Shown here piece after piece: positions 44,581 through 55,170 of a stretch of 64,000 nucleotides of DNA. The stretch is taken from contig OX419762.1 in the NCBI GenBank assembly GCA_948567375.1, positions 37,243,034 to 37,307,033 of the forward strand. The letters are read 5' to 3'. Origin of the DNA: Lunularia cruciata. Its lineage: Eukaryota; Streptophyta; Marchantiopsida; Lunulariales; Lunulariaceae. Below the pieces are notes generated by a model. That model saw nothing but the letters and a program-made list of their open reading frames with translations, did no database searches and was not told the DNA's origin. A program made the translations under genes and the position numbers. Position 1 is the stretch's first letter. The number at the start of each line of letters is the position of its first letter.

Positions 44581-45950
44581 TCAAAGAAATGAAATCAAGG
44601 GGAACTCGGGTTTAAGGATTGGAGTTGTTATTGATCATTGGTAGCTCGATCATGGTCTAGAGTTTTCCTAAGAGTGGTAGTGTACAAAAAGTCTTCAAAT
44701 TGATGTAGATTTGGCAGACGATGTGTAGAAACATTGGCCAAATTTTGAGGAAAGAGAAACAATTTTCAAATGTGGTTATGATTTTGAGTTCATGAGGTGA
44801 AAGCAAGACCAGTTTGGTGCAAATTGAGCTTAGAGAGTGAAAATAAAGATGGATTTTGGAATCCATCCCCGTGAATTTGTGATTTGGAGAACCCCATCTT
44901 CAATATGGCTCGAATGGAGAGTTAGTGGAGGAGTTGGTGGTTAGGTAACTTTAGTGATTTACGTTAGATTTTATGTCAAGTTTTTGTTGGATTTTATGTT
45001 AAATTTTGGCTAGATTTTGAGAGGGGTCAATGTGGCAAAGTTTGGCCAAAGTTGGAGTGGGTTCAAAATGGCAAGAAGAAAAGCCTCGTTTGGTATTTAG
45101 AGGATTCGAAGCATAGGGTTGTGGGTTATGAGAGGCTACGAAGGCCTAGAAGTGTAAACAGCTTGCTAGCATGAGGCTAGCTAGTTTAGAGTAAATTTTG
45201 ATCATTATTTGGAAAAATCTACCCACCTTGTTAGATTATGTGCATTAGGGTTTGACCCTTAGATCTTTGGTTCCTAAATTGGTGCCCTCGCCAACTAGTA
45301 CACCTTCACTTGTTGTTGTAGTGATTGTTCCACTATTATCTATACACTTGTAGTTTTGGCTTCTAAGAGATAATTTGATCCTATTTTTGGTGATCCTAGT
45401 AGTTTAGGAAGTAGATAACTCTTATTATGTCAAATGTCAAATGATGACAGAGTTAGTCTATTGCTCATTTATAAGTTAGAGTTTTTTGTTTAGATTTCTT
45501 ATGATTGGACTCCCTCCATTTTTTAGTTCTTTCTTATACACCATGTTTGTGTGAGATGCCTTGACTTTAGAGCGTTGGTGCTCTAGTGTGCTCTTGGTAT
45601 TGAGGTTGGAATGATGACCAATCAGACTACCTATGTTTCTCTTTGGTGAGGTAAGGAGTGATGATCTACAGACTGTGAGAGTGCATGTTGTGATGGCAAG
45701 TTATAGGTTGCCCTTTCTCCTAGTGTAGTTGTCTTAGTTAGAGCTACATTAATCGATGATGTTTGGTTGGTACGTTGGCACTTGGTGGTGTTGGCACTTG
45801 GTGGGGTACTTGTAGTGGTTCCGGTTATAGGTTGCAATTTTTGATTACCTTGTCACGATGGAGTTCTTGGGGGGTTCCAGAGGAGATAAAATTGTAGTAC
45901 ACTGTGGGTTTACTTGGAGTGATGCTCTATATCAGCTTGTATCTTAGGTC
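44581..45950 (+). other. Element C untranslated leader
   Basis: Homologous to 11368-12739 of element B, including the GAAGGCCTAGAAG block, the TTGACCCTTAGATC block and the TTGGCACTTGGTGG repeats. No coding domain. Confidence 0.6.
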
Positions 45951-47610
45951 CCAAGCAGGGAGGAGATTGACTCTAAGTTGGAGTTTGACGTATGAGCTAA
46001 TTTAATTAAGAGTGCACTTGGTGTGTCCGCATCATTGTTATGAGACATGGATGAGATTTATGGGGCTTCCAAAGGCCCCAAGTTTTACTCTAGAACAATG
46101 GGTACCATTGAGTTGGATGACTTCATCCAAGAGTTCAATAGTTGGTGCAACAAATGTGGAACTCAACTTTGTTCACACCCCTCATGCATGGAAGGGGTTC
46201 TTTTAGCACTTGGAGGGTTTATCGATGGACAATTACCATGAGTTTAGGAGAGCTTGCTCACTTTGAGGAGATTGAGCTATGGAGACAATATTGATCTTTG
46301 AACTATATTTCCATCACTTCATGCTCAATTTTTGGGGATCGATCTATTGTTCGCATGAGTTCTAGCTCTAGTAGCATTGGTGGATCTCTTGGAGATGGTG
46401 CTACTACGAGTGGAGGTACTACTATAGGAGGTGGTTTAGTATTGGGCTTTAATCTCATGGTGGAGTTCTTCCAATGTTGAGGCAAAACTACCAAGGAGTG
46501 CGGGCGGACAAGTTGAGTAGCTCACAAGAGTTCCAATGGAAGGCTGGAGAGAGCTTGCGTGAGGCATGCATTCGCATGAGATGGATGATTAGCTATACTT
46601 AGGAAGTTATTGAGGCCCAAGCAGTCCAATTTTGGTATGAGATACTTGACAAAGAGTTGCAACATAGAGTCCGTGATGTTATAGTGTACAAGTTACTTTG
46701 CTTACTTTGGTAGTGGTCTTTGGTTTGGCTCAACATATTGAGCTCAACATGGAGGAGGAGAGAGTGGTGATATTTGGATTTGGTAGAGAACCCTCATCCA
46801 CAACAGTTACTTCCTCTAGAGTGTAGTAGAGTGCACCATGCCATGTTAGTTTCCAAGGATAGGGTGGATAGCCCAGATCCTATGGAGCGGATGGAGGGCC
46901 TATTATGGCTAGACCTTACCTTCATTTTTGGGTCAACAATAACTAGTGAGTGGTGGTGTTGCTTGTTAGACTTGTGGTGGACGTCACCATAGGAGAGAGT
47001 GCACTCAAGTCAATGGACCTAATACCTTTGGTGCATCATAGCAAGCATAGAGACAATGTGAGCATTGCCATAGATTTTGTCACACTAGTGACCAAATGCT
47101 TTGACCTACACCTGGAGTTACGTAGTGGTAGAGCTACTATGGTAGGTGGTAGAGGAGCTCTAGGTCATGGAGGATGAGGTAGTAGAGGTGGACCCACAAT
47201 AGAGGTGCAGTACTTGCCTTTATTTTTTATACAGCCATGGGTACTCAAATTGAGCAATTGGAACATAGATTGGCAAGCATGGCCATAGCTCAGAGGAGAT
47301 CAAATTTAAGTGGTGAGGCTTTCAACTCATATGGGGATGATAGAGGCATCTTAGAATTCATATGTGGAGTAGCACAATTGGATGCATTTGCCGCAATGAC
47401 TAAGAGTGTAGTACATGCTCCAGAGCTTAGAGGAGCATCATTGGAGTTGGACCCATATAGAGAAGAGACGGGTAGCGAGGCTAGACTTCCCCAATCTTTT
47501 ACACTCTTAGAGGGATTGTAGATGGGATTCATGGCTCTTAGATGTCCCAATGTAGGTGTTGTAAGTGATGATGGGGGGCATGATGGACTACCTACTAGTT
47601 AGCCACTTGC
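45951..47610 (+). pseudogene. Element C Gag remnant
   Basis: Recognisable by alignment with element B: MDEIYGASKGPKF, TIELDDFIQEF, the Ser/Gly-rich linker and GGRGALGHGG. The first zinc-knuckle region (near 46960-47010) is badly damaged. A piece of about 94 codons stays open (47237-47521). Confidence 0.7.
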
Positions 47611-48690
47611 TACTACACAGATTGAGTCTAGTATGATGTTGGGAGCGGCTTAGTTGATTATGTGTTTTCCATTATTCTCAACCAGTGATATGTTTATATT
47701 GGGAGTTGACCTAATCCTAGTGTTTTGGTTGGCTGCCACCCTCTATTATAATAGGGATGATGTGGTCTCTACTACTAGAGCAGAGGTGGTTGATAATGGA
47801 GTTGACTTGGTTGAGGAGCATGGGATCCGCCCAACGACTAGTGGTTTATGGCAAGCAATTGTGGTTAGATTGGAGGAGTTACCAACTAGACTGGCCTTTG
47901 AGCAAGCATGGTTTACACTTGGGGTTGTCCTATTGGATAACTAGATGAGGATTTTTTGTTTAGTGGGACCTTTAAGGAAGTTCTATATACAACAGAGGGT
48001 CTTTCTAGCTTCTGGTGTATAGCTCCTTATGTTGGAGAAGGTTACAATTGTCGGTCTAGAGTTGTAGAAGACCAATGTGGAGAGGGGTCCATTTCAGATC
48101 CAAACATCTCTAGGGGGTGGTTCTACACAATATATCACATCTGGAGGGCTTGTTGTTCAAATTCAGCCTGGTCATCCAATTGATAGCTCTATGGTGAGAG
48201 CTTAAGCCATTGCAATAATGGTTGAGTCATATGATGTGTTAGTTAGGGGAGTAGTGTTATACCCCATGGATTTTGATATTGATTATTGGAAGGAGATAGC
48301 CTCCTATAGAGCAGGTTAGCAATTAGGTGAGGGATGAGTATGTCTCCTACCAATATACTTCAATAGTGGTAGTCTTGGCTCATTATAGTCCAAGACCATG
48401 GTGACATCAACTTTAGCTTTCAATGGTTTTGTTACTTGGCCTTTCGATTTATTGAAGGGGAACGGAAGGGGAACGCCTATGCAGAGGATATTCCAATACC
48501 AGAGGAGATCACTCGGATTTGGAATACAAGTGGAATTGATTCATCCACCTTGGATGTTCCATTGTGGAGTTCAAAGGAGGCATTATAGCAACATGCAAAT
48601 CAGTTGGTGCAACAAGCTTGGAGTGGAGCCTTTGTACCACCAAGAGACCAATGTGAGGATGAGCCTCCAAAGTTGATTACCTTGACATCG
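47611..48690 (+). pseudogene. Element C protease region remnant
   Basis: The frame 47654-47944 matches the start of the protease block of B (SDMFILGVDL, RAEVVDNGVDLVEEHGIR). Later text is shifted and stopped. Across the gag junction C keeps the frame that B has lost by one base. Confidence 0.65.
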
Positions 48691-50395
48691 TTGGATACAA
48701 CACTCATTGCTTGATAGTATCCAATAGAGAGAGTATGTCTATTGGAGTTGTTTGATGGGATTAGTATTGTACTAGCTATGGTACTCTAGGCGGGTAAACG
48801 AGTACAGAGGTACTTGTATGTGGAAAGAAATGAGACTACTAAGTGAGTCTATGTACATCATGTGGCACATTGGGCCTATTGGTATCATAAGTTATTACCA
48901 ATGTTAGTAGTTAGGGGCTACCAAAAGATCCTACAAGCATACATTTTTTGTGCGGGGTGCACAAGATTTGAAGTGACATGGTCCCATTCATTTGGTGATT
49001 TTTGGATGGCCATGTTAGGGACATACACGTATTGGCCAAGGTTTGGGTCTTCATGATCCCCATTCTAGTGTATTTTGGGAGATGTTACGGATACTACTAT
49101 TACATCTTAGGTTCATTAGTTTTTTTCTCCAACTTACATTTTGGAGAATATTTCTTTGAAGGGTGATTTTCACACTTGAGTGGTGGCAAGTACAAATTAG
49201 GTCCATTCTTGGATGGGTGTAATACTCAGAGGACAGGAGAGAAAACACAGATTTCACACTCAATCATCCGATGCTCCAAAGGAGCACCCTCTCCTTATTA
49301 TATAGACAAAGAGGATCTCCTCCAAGGAAGCTCCACCATAGGATTAGGCACATAGATAGGTGACATGTTGATCCTACTCCTATCTGGTTGGTCAAACAAG
49401 CTTTGACCAAAGGGAATCTTTTATGGAATCTTCTCATAAGAATCTTAGAATCACATGGGTGAGATACAGTTGGAAAGCTCTCACCAAGACAAAGTAGGGG
49501 AAGGGAAGGCTAGCTCTTCCTGCATCGGGGAGGAATTTGCACATTTTGAGGCCTAATTTATACGTTTAGGCCTCTAAAATTGCCTTCAAAGATTTTAGGC
49601 ATATTTTGATTCCTACTCTATTAATAGAAGTCTCTTTTTGGTAATACCTCTTTATGACATCATTCATGATGTTACTAAACCATCATGTGTAACATCATTC
49701 CAGATGTTACTAAACCAATTCTCACCTTTAAATCATATATTTAGTTATTGGTTCTAAAGTTTTCATGTCTATTTCAATTTCTGCCCTATTAGTATAAGTA
49801 TTCTTTTGGTGATACTTCTGTTTGATCTATTTTTTCCATCATGTATAACATCATTACAGATGTTACCAAACCAAATTTCACATTGAGATCATATGGCTAG
49901 CTCTTGGTATTACAATGGGACATGTTGTGTTATTAGATGCAAGTAGGGTGGGATCACGGGTTCATTATCTTTGTCTTAGGTGGATGAATCTCTTACCTAG
50001 AGAGATTCTACGATGCACTTATGATGGGATTCAACAACTAGACCACATCATTGTTGATGACATCTTGGATGTTAGGCATTAGTCTTAGATGGTGATAGTG
50101 GTTGATAGCTCAGCCTAGAGCTGCTTTTCCACACTTATGAGTTCCTATGCTTCCATGCTTTTTGAGAAAGAGGTCTTGGATTGGTTTGGGGCTCACAATT
50201 ATAGTAGTTGGTGGAGCTCAATGCCAACAAGAGAGAGCATGCAATGGGTTTTTGCACCGGTATTACCTCTATTCCAACCAATAGTGTTAGAGGTATCCAG
50301 ACATTAGATGTTTGGTCATGCTATGAACCTAAACTGTTTGACTTGGATTGTGAACCTTGGCTTAGTAGAGTACCATAGGATGTGCTTGATAGGTA
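48691..50395 (+). pseudogene. Element C DNA methyltransferase remnant, split by a solo LTR
   Basis: Motif I (LLELFDGISIVLAM) and the region before motif IV (GDFWMAM in one frame, FGWPC in another) match B. After the LTR at 49218-49914 it resumes at the residue where B reads MGHAILLDVVRVGS (here MGHVVLLDASRVGS) and continues to the DLDCEPWLS-type end. The Gln of PCQ is a TAG here, but the preceding Trp is intact, the reverse of the state in B. Together the two copies show that the ancestor had both residues. Confidence 0.75.
49218..49914 (-). repeat. Solo LTR-A no. 2, in the element C methyltransferase
   Basis: 697 bp from TGTAATACTCAG to TTGGTATTACA on the plus strand, flanked by perfect 5-bp duplications ATGGG (49213-49217 and 49915-49919). 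The uninterrupted sequence is seen in element B at 16062-16075 (TTGGATGGGACATG). Confidence 0.95.
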
Positions 50396-52180
50396 TCACT
50401 ACTCGGACACTTGTGAGCTCTGTGCTTATCAAGACAATTCAAGCACATATTGGGGGCAATGGACTGAGTGGATAGGGTATTCTTAGGACACCGCTAGTGG
50501 CTACTAAGGAAAGTGGTCTACTTGGAGTGCATCCAAGTGAGTGTAGTCTACTTGGATTACACCCTTGGTCTACTTGGGATGCAAGTAGAGGACATATGGA
50601 GCTTGTAGTTAGGTCAAAAAGATTTTTTCACACTTAGGTTAGGACCTCTATTGGGTTGGAGCATGACACTACTGCTCCCTAAGGCCCAATGTGGTAGCCA
50701 GTCAATATGTCTTCCACTCCTATGATAGTTAGAGAGGATACTTGGGACCCCAATCTTGGATCTAAGCTTACAAGAAGGGAAAGATGGAGAGTTTGGATGT
50801 TCATGAGAAGCTACACAAGTTGTTTTGCCTTTAATATGATTTAGGTGCTCTAAGAGGACTTGGTATTTGGATTGAGCTGACTAGCAATACATCAATTTTC
50901 TGATGTCCCTATCAATATAGTGATATAGAGAGAGCATTAATATATAGCCATAGTAGAGACCTTTTTGAAGTTGGTTTGGTGGAGATTTCACATGGAGAGT
51001 ATCCATTGGCTATAGTGATGCTACCCAAGAAAGATATGCATGGAAACTACACAAGTAGGCAGATGTGTGGAGATTATCATCTTATCAATTAACATACTAC
51101 GGCTAATTGGTATGCTATGGCTACATTGGAGTAGATCTTTGATGCAATTGGGCATGCAAAGGTCTTCAGTACTTTGGATCGTCGAGTAGGATATCATTAG
51201 TTGCTGATCAAGAGGGAGAATAAATCCAAGATAGCATTTTGGGCTATTGATCTTCATGGAAAGGATGTGTTATATCAATGGAGTTTCTTACCATCTTGGT
51301 TAAAGAATGTTCATGCTGAATTCCAAAGGGTCATGGATAGAATCCTAGCTGGATTGGATTTGCTTGGTGCTATATTGATAACATTTAGGTCTATAGCACT
51401 ATTGTGGAGGAGCATGATAGACATTTGTTTGAGACGATTGAGAGGTTGAGATCTCATGGACTCAAATTACATCTTGAGAAATGTAAGTTCTTTCATGAGT
51501 AGGTTGAGTATTTGGGTCACACTATCTGTTTTGGAGAACTTGGTGTTCAGTTAACCAAGGTGGAGGCTATTGCACTTATTCCTTGGCCTAAGGATGTGAG
51601 CAGATTGTGAGCATTCCTTGGGTTGATGAACTTCTATTGTTGTTATGTTAGAGGATTTAGTGTCATTGTGCAAGGCCTTGACAAAGCTGACCAAGCTTAC
51701 ACATGAGTGCTATTGGGGAGATGAGCAAGAGAGAGTTTTTGTAGAGCTCAAGGAGAGGTTGACATATGCTCCTATTTTGAGAAGACCAATCAAAGGATGA
51801 CCATTTTAGGTTCACACTGATCGGAGTATGTTTGGGCTTGGAACAATGCTCACCCATCATGATGAGGGGAAGGAGTTTGTGGTGGGCTATGGTAGTTGCT
51901 CCAACAATTCAGCGGAGATGAAATATAGTTCATATGAGGGAGAGTGTTTGGTTGCAGTATAGGCAGTAGCACATTTCCGGTGTTACCTATTTGGTAACCC
52001 CTTTACTCTCATCACTAATCATCAGCCACTAAAGTGGTTGATGGAGTTTGACAAGCTTTCAAGGAAGCTTGCATGATGGGCTCTGATTTTATAGGAGTAT
52101 AATGTCATGGTTATTCATAGACCTAGAGTGGTGAAATCATGATGTAGATGGGTTGAGTAGAAACCCATGTCCCAACCAAC
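50396..52180 (+). pseudogene. Element C RT and RNase H remnant
   Basis: MCGDYHLIN, KIAFWAIDLHGKDVLYQW, MDRILAGLDLLGAI (YIDD lost by a one-base change of frame) and the RNase H texts HTDRSMFGLG and ITNHQPLKWLM can be read. Stops are frequent. It lacks the 5-bp insertion that shifts the frame in B. Confidence 0.75.
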
Positions 52181-52539
52181 AAGATCAGACCAAAGCATGT
52201 TGGCATGGTGAAATAGATGAGGAGATGGTGCCAAGTTGGCATGCATTTGCCTTTCTCTGTATAATTTTTGAAGCTTTGGTGGTATCTCTCTTAATGCATA
52301 TAGGAGGAGTTATTGAGATCATAGATCCAGAGAGTAGAGATAGTTGTATAGTTTAGCGAGACATTCATGATGATATCTTAGTGATGGACTATCTTTGCAT
52401 TGGTGTTGTGGGTGGCACAATTGGGGCCAAGGAGAAAGACGGTGTTCTTCAACAAGCCAGATGGTTCAAATTGGAGGGCAAATACCTTCTTTGTGTATGG
52501 GAGAAGGATAGAGTGAGAGTTGTACTACTTCTATCTCAC

Positions 52540-53126
52540 AGACCATAGTTGGTCCGTCATGCTCATGAGGAGCTAGGACATTTTGGAGTAAAGTATACAT
52601 ATAGTTTACTTTAGAGTCATTATTGGTGGTGCGGTATGTAGACTAGTGTATAGCAATTTGTGGCCAAATGTGTGGTTTGTGACCAAGTTAGAGCATCATT
52701 TAATGTTCTTATGCCGTAGTTACACTCATTACTTATCATGGGGTTGGGTTACCATTGGAGTTTGGACTTTTTGGACCTTTACCATTGACCATGAGACATC
52801 ATCGATATGTTTTGATGATTATTGAGCACTTCTCCAAGGAGATTGAGTACGTGGTATTTCCTAACAAGTCTAGTGAAGGGACGGCTTACTCTTTCATGGA
52901 TCGTGTTCTCAATCATTTTGGTACACCAATTGAGGTTTTGACTGATCATGATATAGGGTTCTTGGGAGAGTTTTTAGGTCTTGTGTGACAATGCTTTGAT
53001 TGATCATTGTACTACCTTCCCATATCACCCTAAGGCAAATAGCTTAGCCAAGAGAGGGGTTCAAATAGTGAAGAAAGGATTTCAAAAGTATGTTTTGCAA
53101 GGAGACCACTTGGGAGATTGGGATCT
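52540..53126 (+). pseudogene. Element C integrase remnant, left part
   Basis: HEELGHFGVKYTYS (zinc region), then RHHRYVLMIIEHFSKEIEY, SSEGTAYSFMDRVLNHFGTP and LTDHDIGFLGEF, and KANSLAKRGVQIVKKGFQKY. The catalytic Glu of the core has become Lys (AKRGVQ where B has AERVVQ), a G-to-A change. Confidence 0.75.
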
Positions 53127-53707
53127 TGTAATACTACGAGACAAGAGAACTCTCCAAGAGAGATACAAGAGAGAAAATACAAGTTTCACACTCAATCCTT
53201 CAATGCCCCAAAGGAGCACCTTCTCTTTATTATATAACAAAGGGGATCCCTCAAAGGAAGGCCTACCGTTGGATCAAATACATGGATTGGTGACCTGTCA
53301 ATGAGCTCCATCCTTGGATTAGATGTTTGGATGGGTGACATGTAAGTCCTTGTCCTATCTAGTTGGTCCAAAGGGAATCTTTAGAGAATCTTCCTATGGG
53401 GAGCTCAGAATCACATGGGTGAGGTACCATTGGAAAGCTCTTGACAAGATGAATCATAGGGGGAGAAAACAAGCCTTCTCCCTTAATGTGGAGGACTCTT
53501 TCTATTTTCAAGGTCTAATTCATCCGTTTAGACCTCCAAAATTGACTCTAAAATGTTTAGGTTATTTTTTACTTTTAGTTATCCATAAAAGTACTCTTTT
53601 GGTGACACATCTGTTTGATCTACCTGGCCCATTATATGAAACTTCCTTTTAGATGTTACAAAGCCAATTTCCACCTCCAGATAATATATCTAGTTGTGTG
53701 TATTACA
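53127..53707 (-). repeat. Solo LTR-A no. 3, in the element C integrase
   Basis: 581 bp, TGTAATACTACG to GTGTATTACA, flanked by GATCT (53122-53126) and TATCT (53708-53712), a 5-bp duplication with one change. Element B shows the empty site (GGGATCTCCAATTA). It is shorter than the other copies because of internal deletions. Confidence 0.9.
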
Positions 53708-54238
53708 TATCTCCAGTTACCTTGGTTGGCCATGGGCTATCGGTTCAACCGACAAGCCTTCTTAGCATTCTTCTCTCCTTACTTTCTACTCTATGGACAA
53801 GATCCAAATTACATGCAACCATTCATTGAGATATTATAGTAGTTTTGGACTTGGATGATCCAGATGTATGGATGAGCGCATGTTCTCAATGGGCAGAGAT
53901 CTTTTGAGCGATGGCCTTTGAGAAATTGGCAATTGCTCAACATAAGGATACCTTACGCTATACTACCATTTGAGGAGGAGGTTATAGACCCTCAATCCAT
54001 CAATTTGATCTAGGCGACTATGTATATCTATAGCAAATAGCACCAATGACTCTTGATGTTTCTACAAGCCGCACTATCTTGAGAGTGCATGAGGTTTTGC
54101 CATCTGGAGTCCTTGTGTTGGAAGGACATGTTGGTGTTATTTGGAAAGGATCATGTGTGCAATTATGCACCATGCCACCTCTTAAACATTGATGTTACTA
54201 TGGATCCAAGCTTGGCACTTGTACGTGTAGGCTTGTAG
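53708..54238 (+). pseudogene. Element C integrase remnant, right part
   Basis: It continues with LAMGYRFNRQAFLAFFSPYFLLYGQDPNY, which matches B (ending the core helix), and LGDYVYL and TSRTILRVHEVLPSGVLVLEG further on. Broken by stops at the same CGA-derived TGA as in B (ATTTGAGGAGGAGG). Confidence 0.7.
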
Positions 54239-54379
54239 TGTATATTATGTGGCTCTTCTGGTGGAGCTGCTAATATGATAGTGTGTGATACTTATTCGAG
54301 AGGATGTCATATGGCATGTATGACTCCTCCCCTCATGGTGGTTCCTCAAGGACAATGGTTATGTCCTAGATGTACTTGA
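54239..54379 (+). pseudogene. Element C PHD finger
   Basis: CILC, CDTYSRGCHMAC, PQGQWLCPRC and a TGA. Seven of eight zinc ligands remain; the fourth Cys is Tyr. Independent survival of the finger in two diverged copies supports that it was a real part of the family's polyprotein. Confidence 0.8.
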
Positions 54380-54517
54380 CCTATAGCTAGTTCATCATTT
54401 ATATGGTATAGATTGTAGATAGGTGACTAACAATGGGGTTGGATAGGTTATACCATATACTTGGAGTGGATGGCTATATGGAATTAGAGAGACCTAACTA
54501 CCAACTAGAGGGGCAAT

Positions 54518-54624
54518 TGTGGCACTTTAGAGTCCATGTATAACTTATGTGTGAGTTGTGTTTCTATAGTGTGTGATATTGACATCAATGTATGTTGTGT
54601 AGTGATGTATATACACACAATAGT
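54518..54624 (+). repeat. Element C terminal repeat B1
   Basis: 107 bp, TGTGGCACTTTAGAG to ACAATAGT, following a GAGGGGCAAT purine tract. TATATAC lies about 17 bp before A2, matching the TATA position in element B. Confidence 0.8.
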
Positions 54625-55065
54625 TGTCATGTCATTTGTAGCATCACACCTAGATTGCTTGGACTTTGGAGTAGTAGTGTTTGTAGTTAGGAGTATTTTG
54701 GTAGTTACTCATAGACTACTTGTTGATGGTCAGATTTTTCATTTGGGGTATTGACTACATGGTGAGGCCCACTATCACTTAGCACCATTTGCATTGTCAA
54801 ATGTGCCATCAGTAGGACCATTAGGGTTGGAGACCAAGGGGTATACTTTCAAAGTGTAACTCCAGAGAGCTCACTTCTCTGATGTTGAGCTTTTGAGTTC
54901 TTGGCTATAGTGAATAAAGGCCGGCGAGCATCACTTGGATACTTTTAGCTAGAGTGGGTATGGCTTGATTCCAATCAATACCCAATTTTTGGCAGATTAT
55001 GGAGTTATAGATTAAATATTGATCTGATTGAGTGTGATTCAAGTTGTATAAACAAACTGATGAAT
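54625..55065 (+). repeat. Element C terminal repeat A2
   Basis: 441 bp starting TGTCATGTCATTTGTAG, homologous to A1 at 44000-44580 without the duplication. Conserved blocks include TCTGATGTTGAGC and GGCCGGCGAGCATCAC. Confidence 0.8.
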
Positions 55066-55170
55066 TGTGGTACTTTAGAGTCCATGTATGACTTATGTGT
55101 GAGTTGTGCTTCTATAGTGTGTGATGTTGATTGTGATGTATGTGGTGTAGCAATGTATATATGCACAACA
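55066..55170 (+). repeat. Element C terminal repeat B2
   Basis: 105 bp, TGTGGTACTTTAGAG to GCACAACA, a second copy of B1. The end coincides with the end of B2 in element B (TACAGCA) when aligned. Confidence 0.8.

Larger units (their letters stand above)
44000..55170 (+). mobile_element. Element C: second retrotransposon of the methyltransferase/PHD family, decayed
   Basis: It is homologous to element B from end to end with the same gene order and the same A1-genes-B1-A2-B2 ends. The outer flanks are TAAG (43996-43999) and TAGG (55171-55174), a 4-bp duplication with one change. It is broken by many stops and interrupted by two solo LTR-As (49218-49914 and 53127-53707). Removing these gives about 9.9 kb, the size of element B. 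It is more decayed than B, so it probably inserted earlier. Confidence 0.88.
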
